Under the pieces are notes generated by a model, which did no database searches, was not told where the DNA came from, and was given only the letters and a program-made list of their open reading frames with translations. A stretch of DNA of 64,000 nucleotides from JABSOG01 sp041583135 (lineage in GTDB: Bacteria > Pseudomonadota > Gammaproteobacteria > Enterobacterales > Alteromonadaceae), in assembly GCA_041583135.1 (NCBI GenBank), contig JBFHGJ010000004.1, forward strand, positions 62,001 to 126,000. Reading direction: 5' to 3'. Numbering within the stretch: position 1 is the stretch's first letter; the number at the start of each line of letters is the position of its first letter. This document shows positions 1-7,705 of the stretch, piece by piece. The translations under genes and the position numbers were made by a program.

Positions 1-999
1 AGCTACTTCAACAAAAGAGTCAACCAATGGCGGGTTGATAGAGGCCGAGCCATGCTCAAAGAACATCAGCAACTGCTCGCCAAACTTCAGCAGCAATATG
101 GTGTCCCAGCGCACTACCTTGTTTCTTTTTGGGGCCTTGAAACCAATTTTGGCGCCTATAAAGGCAAGATGTCGATTATTCGTTCTTTGGCCACCTTGGC
201 ATGCGACCAAAGGCGCAGCGGCTTTTTCACTGAGGAACTATTAAAGGCATTGCGCCTTGCCGAACGTGAAAAACTGGCACCTGAAACCATGGTCGGCTCT
301 TGGGCCGGCGCCATGGGGCACACTCAGTTTATGCCCTCGGCTTATTTGCAATACGCGGTAGATGGCGATGGCGATGGCAAAATCGATTTATGGCAGTCGA
401 TCCCCGACGCGCTGACTTCGGCGGCAAACTTTCTTAGCAACCTTGGCTGGAAAGGCGGCTTTAGATGGGGCCGTGAAGTCAGACTGAGCGATGGTTTTGC
501 CTACTTCAATAGCGGCATCGATAAAAGCCACAGCGTCAAACAATGGCGCGACAAAGGCGTCATGCTGACCAGCGGCAAACCCCTGCCTGATAGCGACATC
601 AGCGCCTCATTGCTGTTACCTGCCGGACATAAGGGACCGGCGTTTTTGGTCTATGATAATTTTCATGTGATCATGCGATGGAACCGCTCGCAGTTTTATG
701 CCATCGCGGTAGGTCGCCTCGCCGAGCGAATTGCCGGTGCCGGCAAGTTACATCAACCACCGGAGCCTGCGCCAAACCTCAAGCTGACGGAGCTGCTCAA
801 GTTGCAGCAAGCCCTGAGCAAACTCGGCTTCGATGTTGGTAAACCCGATGGCATCATGGGGCCGGCCACAGCCAAAGGTATTCGCGACTTTCAGAAAACC
901 CGCAACATGGTTGCCGACGGTTTTCCCCACACCGATGTGTTTGCCGCCTTAGGCATAGAGCTACATCGGGCGGCACAAAATAAAGAAAAAGCATTGTAA
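1..999 (+). CDS. Lytic murein transglycosylase, MltB family (5'-truncated)
   Basis: Periplasmic enzyme that cleaves the MurNAc-GlcNAc bond of peptidoglycan. The reading frame is open from base 1, and the residues before the first ATG at 52 (SYFNKRVNQWRV...) fit the family, so the gene starts outside the window and the signal peptide is not seen. Visible features are the catalytic glutamate in FWGLETNFG (visible residue 47), the MltB signature GSWAGAMGHTQFMPS and a DGDGDGKIDLW segment. A C-terminal peptidoglycan-binding domain (about visible residues 268-320, LLKLQQALSKLGFDVGKPDG...) marks the MltB-type subgroup with a PG_binding_1 tail. It is followed by a two-component system that has its own regulatory repeat. 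Family assignment is firm; the exact paralogue is not. Confidence 0.92.
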   Translation, partial: SYFNKRVNQWRVDRGRAMLKEHQQLLAKLQQQYGVPAHYLVSFWGLETNFGAYKGKMSIIRSLATLACDQRRSGFFTEELLKALRLAEREKLAPETMVGSWAGAMGHTQFMPSAYLQYAVDGDGDGKIDLWQSIPDALTSAANFLSNLGWKGGFRWGREVRLSDGFAYFNSGIDKSHSVKQWRDKGVMLTSGKPLPDSDISASLLLPAGHKGPAFLVYDNFHVIMRWNRSQFYAIAVGRLAERIAGAGKLHQPPEPAPNLKLTELLKLQQALSKLGFDVGKPDGIMGPATAKGIRDFQKTRNMVADGFPHTDVFAALGIELHRAAQNKEKAL

Positions 1000-1000
1000 C

Positions 1001-1017
1001 CTTAAGGGTTTGTTAAG
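1001..1017 (+). promoter_or_regulatory. PmrA/QseB-type direct-repeat operator
   Basis: CTTAAG at 1001-1006 and GTTAAG at 1012-1017 are separated by five bases, matching the YTTAAK-N5-YTTAAK pattern known for PmrA/BasR and close to QseB sites. The repeat lies about 90 bp before the start of a response regulator of the same subfamily, so autoregulation of the five-gene operon is inferred. No convincing -10 hexamer at the expected distance was picked out by eye. Confidence 0.55.
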
Positions 1018-1108
1018 CAACTCACGGTAGACTGAGCAATTATTGGATGTGGTCAAAGCCAAGGCGGCTGACTACAATTAGGGCAGAGTTTAACGGCGAA
1101 AAAGCATT

Positions 1109-1768
1109 ATGCGATTATTGTTGGTAGAAGATGATCAATCATTGGCCAGCTCTTTGGTCAAGGCATTGGGGTTTGAAAATTTTATTGTCGATCATGTTGC
1201 CAATGGCAAAGATGCGCTTCATGTGGCCGCCAGCGGCGACATCAACATCGTGATCTTAGATCTCGGTCTACCCGATATCGATGGTTTTGAGGTATTGAAA
1301 AGGCTGCGCAGTGAGAACAAACATTTGCCGGTGCTGGTGTTAACTGCCAGAGACAGACTTGACGATAGAGTACACGGCCTTGACTTGGGCGCCGATGACT
1401 ATTTGGCCAAACCCTTTGATATGCCTGAACTGTTGGCACGACTCAGGGTAATTGAAAGACGCTTAGGCACGGCCAATTCCAACAACATCATCGTCAAAGA
1501 CGTCGCCCTGAATACCGCCAACCATAGTCTTAGCTATCAAAGCAACGACATCGAAGTGTCACGCAAAGAATTTATGGTATTAAAGGCATTGATGGAAAAT
1601 GCCGGCAAAATTCAAACCCGCGAACAGCTTGAATCGAAACTCTATGCTTGGGGTGAAGAAGTTGCCAGCAATGCGGTAGAAGTACATATTCATCACCTGC
1701 GTAAAAAGCTGCCGCCGCAATTTATTAAGACCATCCGCGGTGTCGGTTACATCGTCAACAAATCATGA
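1109..1768 (+). CDS. OmpR-family response regulator, QseB/PmrA subfamily
   Basis: DNA-binding response regulator of 219 residues. The receiver has the acidic pair E7/D8, phosphoacceptor D51 (VILDLGLPDIDG), the TAR motif and the KPFD lysine. The C-terminal winged helix carries QLESKLYAWGEEVASNAVEVHIHHLRKKL, with the SNAVEVHIHHLR signature typical of QseB/PmrA/TctD-like regulators. Its stop overlaps the start of the sensor kinase gene (ATGA). The PmrA-like direct repeat just upstream suggests that it controls its own operon, including the cupredoxin, FTR1-like permease and outer-membrane protein. Signal unknown; the PmrA relationship and iron-type cargo make a metal signal plausible, but this is inference. 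Confidence 0.9.
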   Translation: MRLLLVEDDQSLASSLVKALGFENFIVDHVANGKDALHVAASGDINIVILDLGLPDIDGFEVLKRLRSENKHLPVLVLTARDRLDDRVHGLDLGADDYLAKPFDMPELLARLRVIERRLGTANSNNIIVKDVALNTANHSLSYQSNDIEVSRKEFMVLKALMENAGKIQTREQLESKLYAWGEEVASNAVEVHIHHLRKKLPPQFIKTIRGVGYIVNKS

Positions 1769-3087
1769 TCTCTATCCGCCGTAACCTCATTTTGGTCATC
1801 GTCGCAACCATGACTTTAGTCAGCTTCTATGCCTCATTGCAAGGTTACAGGGCGAGTATGGCACAGGCCAACCAACTGTTTGACTCAGAATTGAGCACCT
1901 ATGCCGCCTCGTTGAAAATGGCCGCCGATAAACAAGGGATACTGGCGATGCCCGAGCAGGCCACCATTGCCTTTCAGGTGTTCAAGGCGCACAAACTGGT
2001 TTATCGCTCCGACAATGCCCCAACCCGCGCCATCGCAGCTTTTAAAGAAGGTTATGCCGATAAGAATTTTGCCCGCTATCGCTGGCGCACACTGTCGGCT
2101 TTTCATCCCGACTTAGACATTTGGGTGATAGTGGCTCAACGTTCAGACAAGCGTTTTGAGCTGGCAGAGCGGATCACCTTAGCGTCCGTTTACCCAACCG
2201 TTTTGAGCCTACCGCTCATGGCCGTGCTGATCTGGCTAATCATCAGTCGAGGCTTAAGGCCGTTAAGAGAAATCAGCGCTCAATTGGGCGGCAAAAAAGC
2301 CGATGAGCTGGCGCCTTTACAGGTCAAGCGAATGCCGCTTGAACTAAAACAAGTGGTAGAGACCGTCAACGACCTGCTCTACCGCCTCGATGAAGCATTT
2401 TTACGTGAAAAGCGCTTTGCCAGCGATGCCGCCCATGAGTTAAAAACGCCGTTGAGTGTACTGAAAATCAACGCCTACAACCTTAGTCACGGCCAAGCTG
2501 GCAAGGAAGATATCGCCAAGTTCAACGCCGATGTCGAGCGCATGAGCCATGTTATCGACCAGATCTTAACTCTCTATCGCACCAATGAGCAGCAGTTTGA
2601 CGCCGCTATGGAGCCGATTGACCTTTACGCACAGAGCCAGCAGATAATTGCCGAGCTCTATCCGCAAATCGATGAAAAGCACCAACAAATTGAGCTGGTT
2701 GGCGAACAGGCACTGATAAAAGGACAAAAGTTTGCACTTCGCTCAATGTTGGTTAATCTTATTGCCAATGCCAGTAAATATACCCCTGACTCAGGACAGA
2801 TCCTGCTTGAAGTGGGCCAAAACCAAGAGAACACCGTGCTGACCATTGAAGACTCAGGCCCGGGGATCCCCGCCGAGCTACAAAAAAGAGTTTTTGAACG
2901 CTTTTATCGCGTCGGGCGCGATAGACACAACTCCGGGATCCAAGGTTGTGGGCTGGGGCTGTCCATTGTCGCCCAGATTGTCAGATTGCATCACGGCACC
3001 ATCGAGTTGGGACAGTCGCGTTTCGACTCAGGACTCAAAGTCATCCTGACTTTCGACAACTACCAAGACGAGCTAGGGGAAGTATGA
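1765..3087 (+). CDS. Sensor histidine kinase, QseC/PmrB type
   Basis: Inner-membrane sensor kinase (440 residues) partnered with the preceding regulator. A first membrane segment lies near residues 8-27, a periplasmic sensor region at about 28-142 and a second membrane segment at about 143-161. The H-box DAAHELKTPLSVL carries H224, followed by the N-box (LIANASKYTPDSG), the D-box (DSGPGIP) and GLGLSIVAQ. This layout matches QseC-like kinases. The periplasmic region does not show an ExxE iron-binding motif of the PmrB kind that I can point to. The gene overlaps its neighbours by four bases at the 5' end (ATGA) and by four at the 3' end (ATGA at 3084-3087), so translation is coupled. Confidence 0.9.
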   Translation: MISIRRNLILVIVATMTLVSFYASLQGYRASMAQANQLFDSELSTYAASLKMAADKQGILAMPEQATIAFQVFKAHKLVYRSDNAPTRAIAAFKEGYADKNFARYRWRTLSAFHPDLDIWVIVAQRSDKRFELAERITLASVYPTVLSLPLMAVLIWLIISRGLRPLREISAQLGGKKADELAPLQVKRMPLELKQVVETVNDLLYRLDEAFLREKRFASDAAHELKTPLSVLKINAYNLSHGQAGKEDIAKFNADVERMSHVIDQILTLYRTNEQQFDAAMEPIDLYAQSQQIIAELYPQIDEKHQQIELVGEQALIKGQKFALRSMLVNLIANASKYTPDSGQILLEVGQNQENTVLTIEDSGPGIPAELQKRVFERFYRVGRDRHNSGIQGCGLGLSIVAQIVRLHHGTIELGQSRFDSGLKVILTFDNYQDELGEV

Positions 3088-3425
3088 TGCTAAAACGTCT
3101 TGTTATCGTGACATTGTTGTTATCCCTTAGCGCTTGGGCCGAACGCCCGGTAATTGAGATTGAGATCCGCAATCACCTGTTTTTTCCGGCAGAAATAGAA
3201 GTGCCAAGCAACACCAAGGTCAAATTGAAAATAACCAACTATGACAACACCCCTGAGGAATTTGACAGTTTTGACCTTAACCGTGAAAAAGTGATCTTTC
3301 CTAAACGCAGCGCCACCATATTCATCGGCCCGCTTTCGCCGGGACATTATTATTTCTTCGGTGAGTACAACCCCAACAGCGCTCAAGGGGTCGTTATCGT
3401 CAAAGGAGCCGACAATGCTGATTAA
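3084..3425 (+). CDS. Periplasmic cupredoxin-domain protein (FtrB/EfeO-cupredoxin-like)
   Basis: Small exported protein (113 residues from the ATG at 3084; a second ATG follows directly at 3087). The N-terminus MMLKRLVIVTLLLSLSAWA is a signal peptide with an AWA-type cleavage site. The mature part reads as one cupredoxin fold: NHLFFPAEIEVPSNTKVKLK, then NYDNTPEEFDS, LNREKVIFPKRS and a final LSPGHYYFFGEYNP strand. The NTPEEF...LNREKVI stretch is the pattern I know from cupredoxins linked to FTR1-type iron transporters (FtrB, or the EfeO cupredoxin domain), which lack a full type-1 copper site. It overlaps the next gene by 11 bases and the kinase by four. A role in binding or oxidising a metal for the next gene's permease is inferred from context. 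Confidence 0.75.
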   Translation: MMLKRLVIVTLLLSLSAWAERPVIEIEIRNHLFFPAEIEVPSNTKVKLKITNYDNTPEEFDSFDLNREKVIFPKRSATIFIGPLSPGHYYFFGEYNPNSAQGVVIVKGADNAD

Positions 3426-4176
3426 TGCGGTGATCCTTTTTCTGCGCGATGCCCTGCCGGTACTCGTGCTGATCAGCATACTGGCCGCCATTATCTACCG
3501 CCACAGCGACTCTACCTTATGGTTAACAAAAGGCTTGGCATTGGGGCTGCTCGGATTGATTATTCAGGCCAGTTTCATCAATCCCATTAGTGATTGGTTT
3601 GATGGTTTTGGCTTTGAGATGATCACCACCTTATCTCATTTACTGGTCTACTGTGCACTACTGGGCTTTATCCTGTGTCGCAATGAAAACAGGATGAAAC
3701 TGGCCGTTGTGATAGTGGCTCTACTCATTACCACCAGTGGTACAAATGTATATATTTACCTCAATGGCTTCTGGTCCGACCCTCACGCACTCGACGCCCT
3801 ATTGGTCGGTACCGCACTGGGTCTGGGCATTTCACTATCTTTGGCGGTCCTTTTGTATTACGCTCTGCGCTCAGAGCTGATTGACTCTGTGCCGCAACTG
3901 CCGATGATAGTGTTGTCTTTGGCTGCGGCCAGGCAGGTCACAGAAGCGGTATATTTTTTAATTCAGGCCGACTGGCTCCAAGCCTCGACGCCGCTTTGGA
4001 ACACGTCAGCAATTTTATCGGACAGTTCGGAATTTGGTCACCTGTTTAATGCCCTGACCGGCTATGAAGCTTCACCAAGCACCATACAGGTTGTTTTTCA
4101 CCTTATTGCCTTGGGATCACCGCTATTGCTTATCTATAAAACACGTCACGTCAATCTCAAGGAGGTTACCTCATGA
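3415..4176 (+). CDS. FTR1-like membrane permease with degraded iron motifs
   Basis: Polytopic inner-membrane protein, 253 residues from the ATG at 3415, which has a good AAGGAG site in front. The topology looks like seven hydrophobic segments, as in FTR1/EfeU iron permeases. FTR1 proteins normally have two RExxE motifs. Here the first position reads R11-D-A-L-P15 and the second R173-Q-V-T-E177, so only one of the four glutamates is kept, plus one Asp replacement. The surrounding helices (VLVLISILAAII; LLVGTALGLGISLSL) remain FTR1-like. Immediate linkage to a cupredoxin supports membership of the FTR1 group, but classical Fe3+ transport is doubtful. It could carry another metal or serve as a redox or sensing component. 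It overlaps the next gene by ATGA. Confidence 0.6.
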   Translation: MLINAVILFLRDALPVLVLISILAAIIYRHSDSTLWLTKGLALGLLGLIIQASFINPISDWFDGFGFEMITTLSHLLVYCALLGFILCRNENRMKLAVVIVALLITTSGTNVYIYLNGFWSDPHALDALLVGTALGLGISLSLAVLLYYALRSELIDSVPQLPMIVLSLAAARQVTEAVYFLIQADWLQASTPLWNTSAILSDSSEFGHLFNALTGYEASPSTIQVVFHLIALGSPLLLIYKTRHVNLKEVTS

Positions 4177-4898
4177 AACACAACCTCATGAAATTACATC
4201 TAGTTTGCTTGAGTCTACTGTGCAGCTTTACCATCAGCCCGGCGGCCTTCGCCGATTCGGCATTTATAGGTAAGGTCTATCATCCTTATGTTTTGCCGTT
4301 AGAACGAGAGTTGGAATGGCGCATCAGCTACAACGAAGAAGACGGTGATGAACATGGTCGCGACAACAATATGACCCAACGCTTTGCTTTTGGTCACTCA
4401 CTCAGCGAAAGGGTGACAATGCAAGGCTATGTGCTGGCTGAACGCTCACAGGGCGATAATTTCAAAGTCTCTGGCTATGAGCTTGAGACTCGTTGGATGA
4501 TCACCGAGCAAGGAGAATATGCTATCGATTGGGGTACCTTATTCGCCATCAAAAGGCCAAGTGATGAAAACGAGTGGAAAATTGCCGTCGGCCTACTGGC
4601 GGAGAAAGAAACCGGTAAGTTCAGTACCACAGGCAATCTATTTCTCATTTACGAGCCAATAGAGCACGATGATCAGATAGAGCTGCGTATGCAACATCGC
4701 TATCGCTGGAAGCCACAACTGCAACCCGGTTTAGAATTGTTTGTAGGTGATGATTTTATCGGCTTGGGCCCTGCGTTTATGGGCATTCACCGTTTTGAAG
4801 GACAAAAGCAACTGAAGTGGGAAGCGGGCTTTATTTTTGGCCTAGACGAAGAAACCTCAGACAGAAGTATTCGTTTTGGCATAGAGTTTGAGTTTTAG
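4173..4898 (+). CDS. Predicted outer-membrane beta-barrel protein
   Basis: Exported protein of 241 residues with a signal peptide ending AAFA near residue 27. The mature part has alternating amphipathic strands (MTQRFAFGHSLSERVTMQGYVLAE, ELRMQHRYRWKPQLQPGLELFVGDD) and ends in phenylalanine (FGIEFEF), the usual BAM recognition end of a porin-like barrel. I do not recognise a named family. It is the last gene of the operon, coupled to the FTR1-like gene by ATGA and followed by a strong hairpin. From context it may be the outer-membrane partner of the cupredoxin/permease pair. Confidence 0.7.
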   Translation: MKHNLMKLHLVCLSLLCSFTISPAAFADSAFIGKVYHPYVLPLERELEWRISYNEEDGDEHGRDNNMTQRFAFGHSLSERVTMQGYVLAERSQGDNFKVSGYELETRWMITEQGEYAIDWGTLFAIKRPSDENEWKIAVGLLAEKETGKFSTTGNLFLIYEPIEHDDQIELRMQHRYRWKPQLQPGLELFVGDDFIGLGPAFMGIHRFEGQKQLKWEAGFIFGLDEETSDRSIRFGIEFEF

Positions 4899-4907
4899 CT
4901 TTTCAAT

Positions 4908-4930
4908 CAGGGTGCGCATAGCGCACCCTG
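4908..4930. terminator. Hairpin between convergent operons
   Basis: A perfect 10-bp stem (CAGGGTGCGC / GCGCACCCTG) with a three-base ATA loop lies between the end of the outer-membrane gene and the end of lysS. T-runs on both sides are weak, so it is a likely but imperfect bidirectional terminator. Confidence 0.65.
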
Positions 4931-4943
4931 AACCTTTATTCCA

Positions 4944-6461
4944 TTATTCAGCCAAAGGCTTCATATGAGGGAATAAGATCACATCTTTGATGGTCGATGA
5001 GTCGGTAAACAGCATCACCAAACGGTCGATACCAATCCCCTCACCTGCCGTCGGCGGTAAGCCATGCTCTAGGGCACGAATGTAGTCATCGTCAAAGTGC
5101 ATCGCTTCATCATCACCGGCATCTTTTGATTCAACTTGGTTTCTAAAGCGCGCCGCTTGGTCTTGAGCGTCATTTAGCTCCGAGAAGCCATTGGCTATCT
5201 CACGGCCACCGACAAAGAACTCAAAGCGATCGGTGATAAACGGATTATCATCGTTACGACGAGCCAGCGGTGACACTTCCCACGGATACTCGGTAATGAA
5301 GGTCGGCTGGATCAATCGATGTTCAGCGGTTTCTTCGAAGATCTCACATAAGAACTTACCGGCGCCCCACACCTTAGCTTCTGCTTTTTTGCCGATCCCT
5401 AAGCCTTTGGCAATGGCTTTGAGGTCTTCAAAGCGCGCTTCAGGGTTGTTGATCACCTCGGCATCTAGCTCTGGTGCGTATTTCAAAATGGCCTGTGCCA
5501 TCGACAAACGCTCAAATGGCTGACCGAGGTCGAACTCAACGTCCAACTCAGTGCTTTTGATCTTAACGCTGCCGAGCACTTCTTGAGCAACGTGACGCAA
5601 CATATCCTCGGTCAAATCCATCATGTCATTATAGTCGGCATAGGCTTGGTAGAACTCAAGCATGGTAAACTCAGGGTTATGACGGGTCGATAAACCTTCG
5701 TTACGGAAGTTACGGTTTATTTCATACACACGCTCAAAACCACCGACAACCAAGCGCTTCAAATACAGCTCAGGGGCGATACGCATGTACATATCGATAC
5801 CCAAGGCATTGTGATGGGTGATAAACGGCTTGGCCGTTGCGCCACCAGGGATCACCTGCAACATCGGCGTTTCAACTTCCATGTAGTCGCGCGCTTCTAA
5901 GAAGTTACGGATACTTTTAACAATCTTCGAACGGACTTTGAAGTTTTCGCGGGTCATCTCGTTGGTGATCAAATCGACATAACGCTGGCGATATTTGGTT
6001 TCTTGATCTGACAAACCATGAAACTTCTCAGGCAGTGGGCGCAATGCCTTAGTCAACAGCTTGTATTGCTCCATGTTGACATAAAGGTCGCCTTTACCCG
6101 ATTTAGATAACGCGCCGCTGACACCGATGATATCGCCGATATCGAGCTGACCATAACGTTCTTTTAAATCTTTTTGCACATCTTTGGCGGCGTATATTTG
6201 GATTTGACCGCGAACATCTTGAACCGACATAAACGGCCCACGCTTGGCCATGATCCTACCCGCTACGCTGACGACCTGTTTAAGCTCGGCCAATTCCTCT
6301 TTCGATTTATCGCCAAAGGCAGCCTGAAGGTCGGCGCTGTAATGTTCGCGATTAAAATCGTTGGGATGACCATTAGCCGAACAGTTTTGGCGAATGGCAT
6401 CTAACTTGCCACGACGCTCGGCTATCAATTTGTTTTCGTCTTGAGGAGTTTGCTCTGTCAT
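4944..6461 (-). CDS. lysS: Lysyl-tRNA synthetase (class II)
   Basis: Cytoplasmic enzyme that charges tRNA-Lys with lysine using ATP. The 505-residue length equals that of the E. coli enzyme. An N-terminal OB-fold anticodon-binding domain (about 60-140) is followed by the class II core with motif 2 FRNEGLSTRHNPEFTMLE and motif 3 GEGIGIDRLVML near the C-terminus. It sits directly downstream of prfB with a 58-bp gap, the same order as in E. coli, so co-transcription is likely. Confidence 0.98.
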   Translation of the reverse strand: MTEQTPQDENKLIAERRGKLDAIRQNCSANGHPNDFNREHYSADLQAAFGDKSKEELAELKQVVSVAGRIMAKRGPFMSVQDVRGQIQIYAAKDVQKDLKERYGQLDIGDIIGVSGALSKSGKGDLYVNMEQYKLLTKALRPLPEKFHGLSDQETKYRQRYVDLITNEMTRENFKVRSKIVKSIRNFLEARDYMEVETPMLQVIPGGATAKPFITHHNALGIDMYMRIAPELYLKRLVVGGFERVYEINRNFRNEGLSTRHNPEFTMLEFYQAYADYNDMMDLTEDMLRHVAQEVLGSVKIKSTELDVEFDLGQPFERLSMAQAILKYAPELDAEVINNPEARFEDLKAIAKGLGIGKKAEAKVWGAGKFLCEIFEETAEHRLIQPTFITEYPWEVSPLARRNDDNPFITDRFEFFVGGREIANGFSELNDAQDQAARFRNQVESKDAGDDEAMHFDDDYIRALEHGLPPTAGEGIGIDRLVMLFTDSSTIKDVILFPHMKPLAE

Positions 6462-6519
6462 TTTGGGTTCTCAATTGATCCGTTTACAGGTTTAAGTCAG
6501 GAAAATTTCAGTTAAAGCC

Positions 6520-7618
6520 TTACAATCCGGCTTTTAAGCTGGCTTCTAAAAAGCGCTCAATGTTGCCGTCTAAGACACTTTGGGTATTGCGAGTCTCTAC
6601 CCCAGTGCGCAAATCCTTGATCCGCGAGTCGTCCAATACATAAGAGCGTATTTGGCTACCCCAGCCGATATCGGCCTTGCCATCTTCTAGGAGTTGCTTT
6701 TCTTCTTGCTGCTTTTTCAGTTCAAGCTCATAAAGCTTGGCTTTGAGCATTTTCATCGCTTGGTCTTTATTTTTGTGCTGTGAGCGGTCATTTTGACACT
6801 GCACTACCGTATTGGTCGGTAGATGCGTAATACGCACCGCCGAATCGGTTCGGTTAACGTGCTGACCACCAGCGCCGGAAGCACGATAGGTATCGATACG
6901 CAAATCCGCCGGATTGATATCGATCTCAATACTGTCGTCAACCTCAGGATAAACGAAAGCAGACGCAAAAGAAGTGTGACGCTTGTTGTTCGAGTCGAAC
7001 GGTGATTTTCGGACCAAACGGTGCACGCCGGTTTCGGTGCGCAGCCAGCCATAGGCAAACTCGCCGCTCATTTTGATGGTCGCCCCTTTGATACCGGCAA
7101 CATCACCATCTGACGCTTCGATCAATTCGGTTTTAAAGCCTTTGGCCTCACCAAAGCGCAAATACATTCTCAGCAGCATTTCCGCCCAATCTTGCGCCTC
7201 TGTACCACCAGAGCCCGCCTGCAAATCGATATAACAATCAGAGCTGTCTTGCGGCCCGCTGAACATACGTCTGAATTCCAGCTTAGCCAATTGCGCTTCT
7301 AAATCATCGCTTTCGCTGATGGCTTCATCGAGGGTCTCTTGGTCATCGGCCTCAACGGCCAACTCCACCAAGCCTTCGACATCTTCACAGCCGGCATCGA
7401 GCTTATCGATGGTTTCGACTATTAAATCGAGGTCGGATTTTTCTTTACCCAAGGCTTGGGCATTTTGCGGGTCATTCCACACATTGGGGTCTTCAAGCAG
7501 ACCGTTGACTTCTTCTAGGCGTTCTTTTTTGACATCGTAGTCAAAGATACCCCCGAAGCACGTCTGTGCGTTCACGTAACTCTTTGATTTTATTAACGAC
7601 AGGATTTACTTCTAGCAT
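6520..7618 (-). CDS. prfB: Peptide chain release factor 2 with programmed +1 frameshift
   Basis: RF2 recognises UGA and UAA stop codons and triggers peptide release. The gene is in two frames. Frame 0 runs from the ATG at 7618 for 25 codons (MLEVNPVVNK...LRGYL) and hits TGA at 7543-7541. The slippery site CTT TGA C is preceded by a GGGGG Shine-Dalgarno-like stretch, as in E. coli. After a +1 shift translation continues at GAC (7542-7540) as DYDVKKERLEEVN and gives 365 residues in total, exactly the E. coli length. The GGQ loop (RASGAGGQHVN) and the SPF recognition tripeptide (RKSPFD) are present. The frameshift provides autoregulation: low RF2 favours shifting. An unshifted ATG in this region (7575) would give a wrong N-terminus. 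Confidence 0.97.
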
Positions 7619-7705
7619 TTTATCTCTTCGAAATAGGTTAGATGGTGTTAAACAGGCGAATTGTAACAAGTTCTCCTTGATAAACAAACCGCTAAATCGG
7701 ACCTT

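Noticed and set aside
7541..7543. In-frame TGA in prfB as a pseudogene sign
   Set aside because: The CTT TGA C site with upstream GGGGG and the restored 365-residue length identify the known programmed frameshift.
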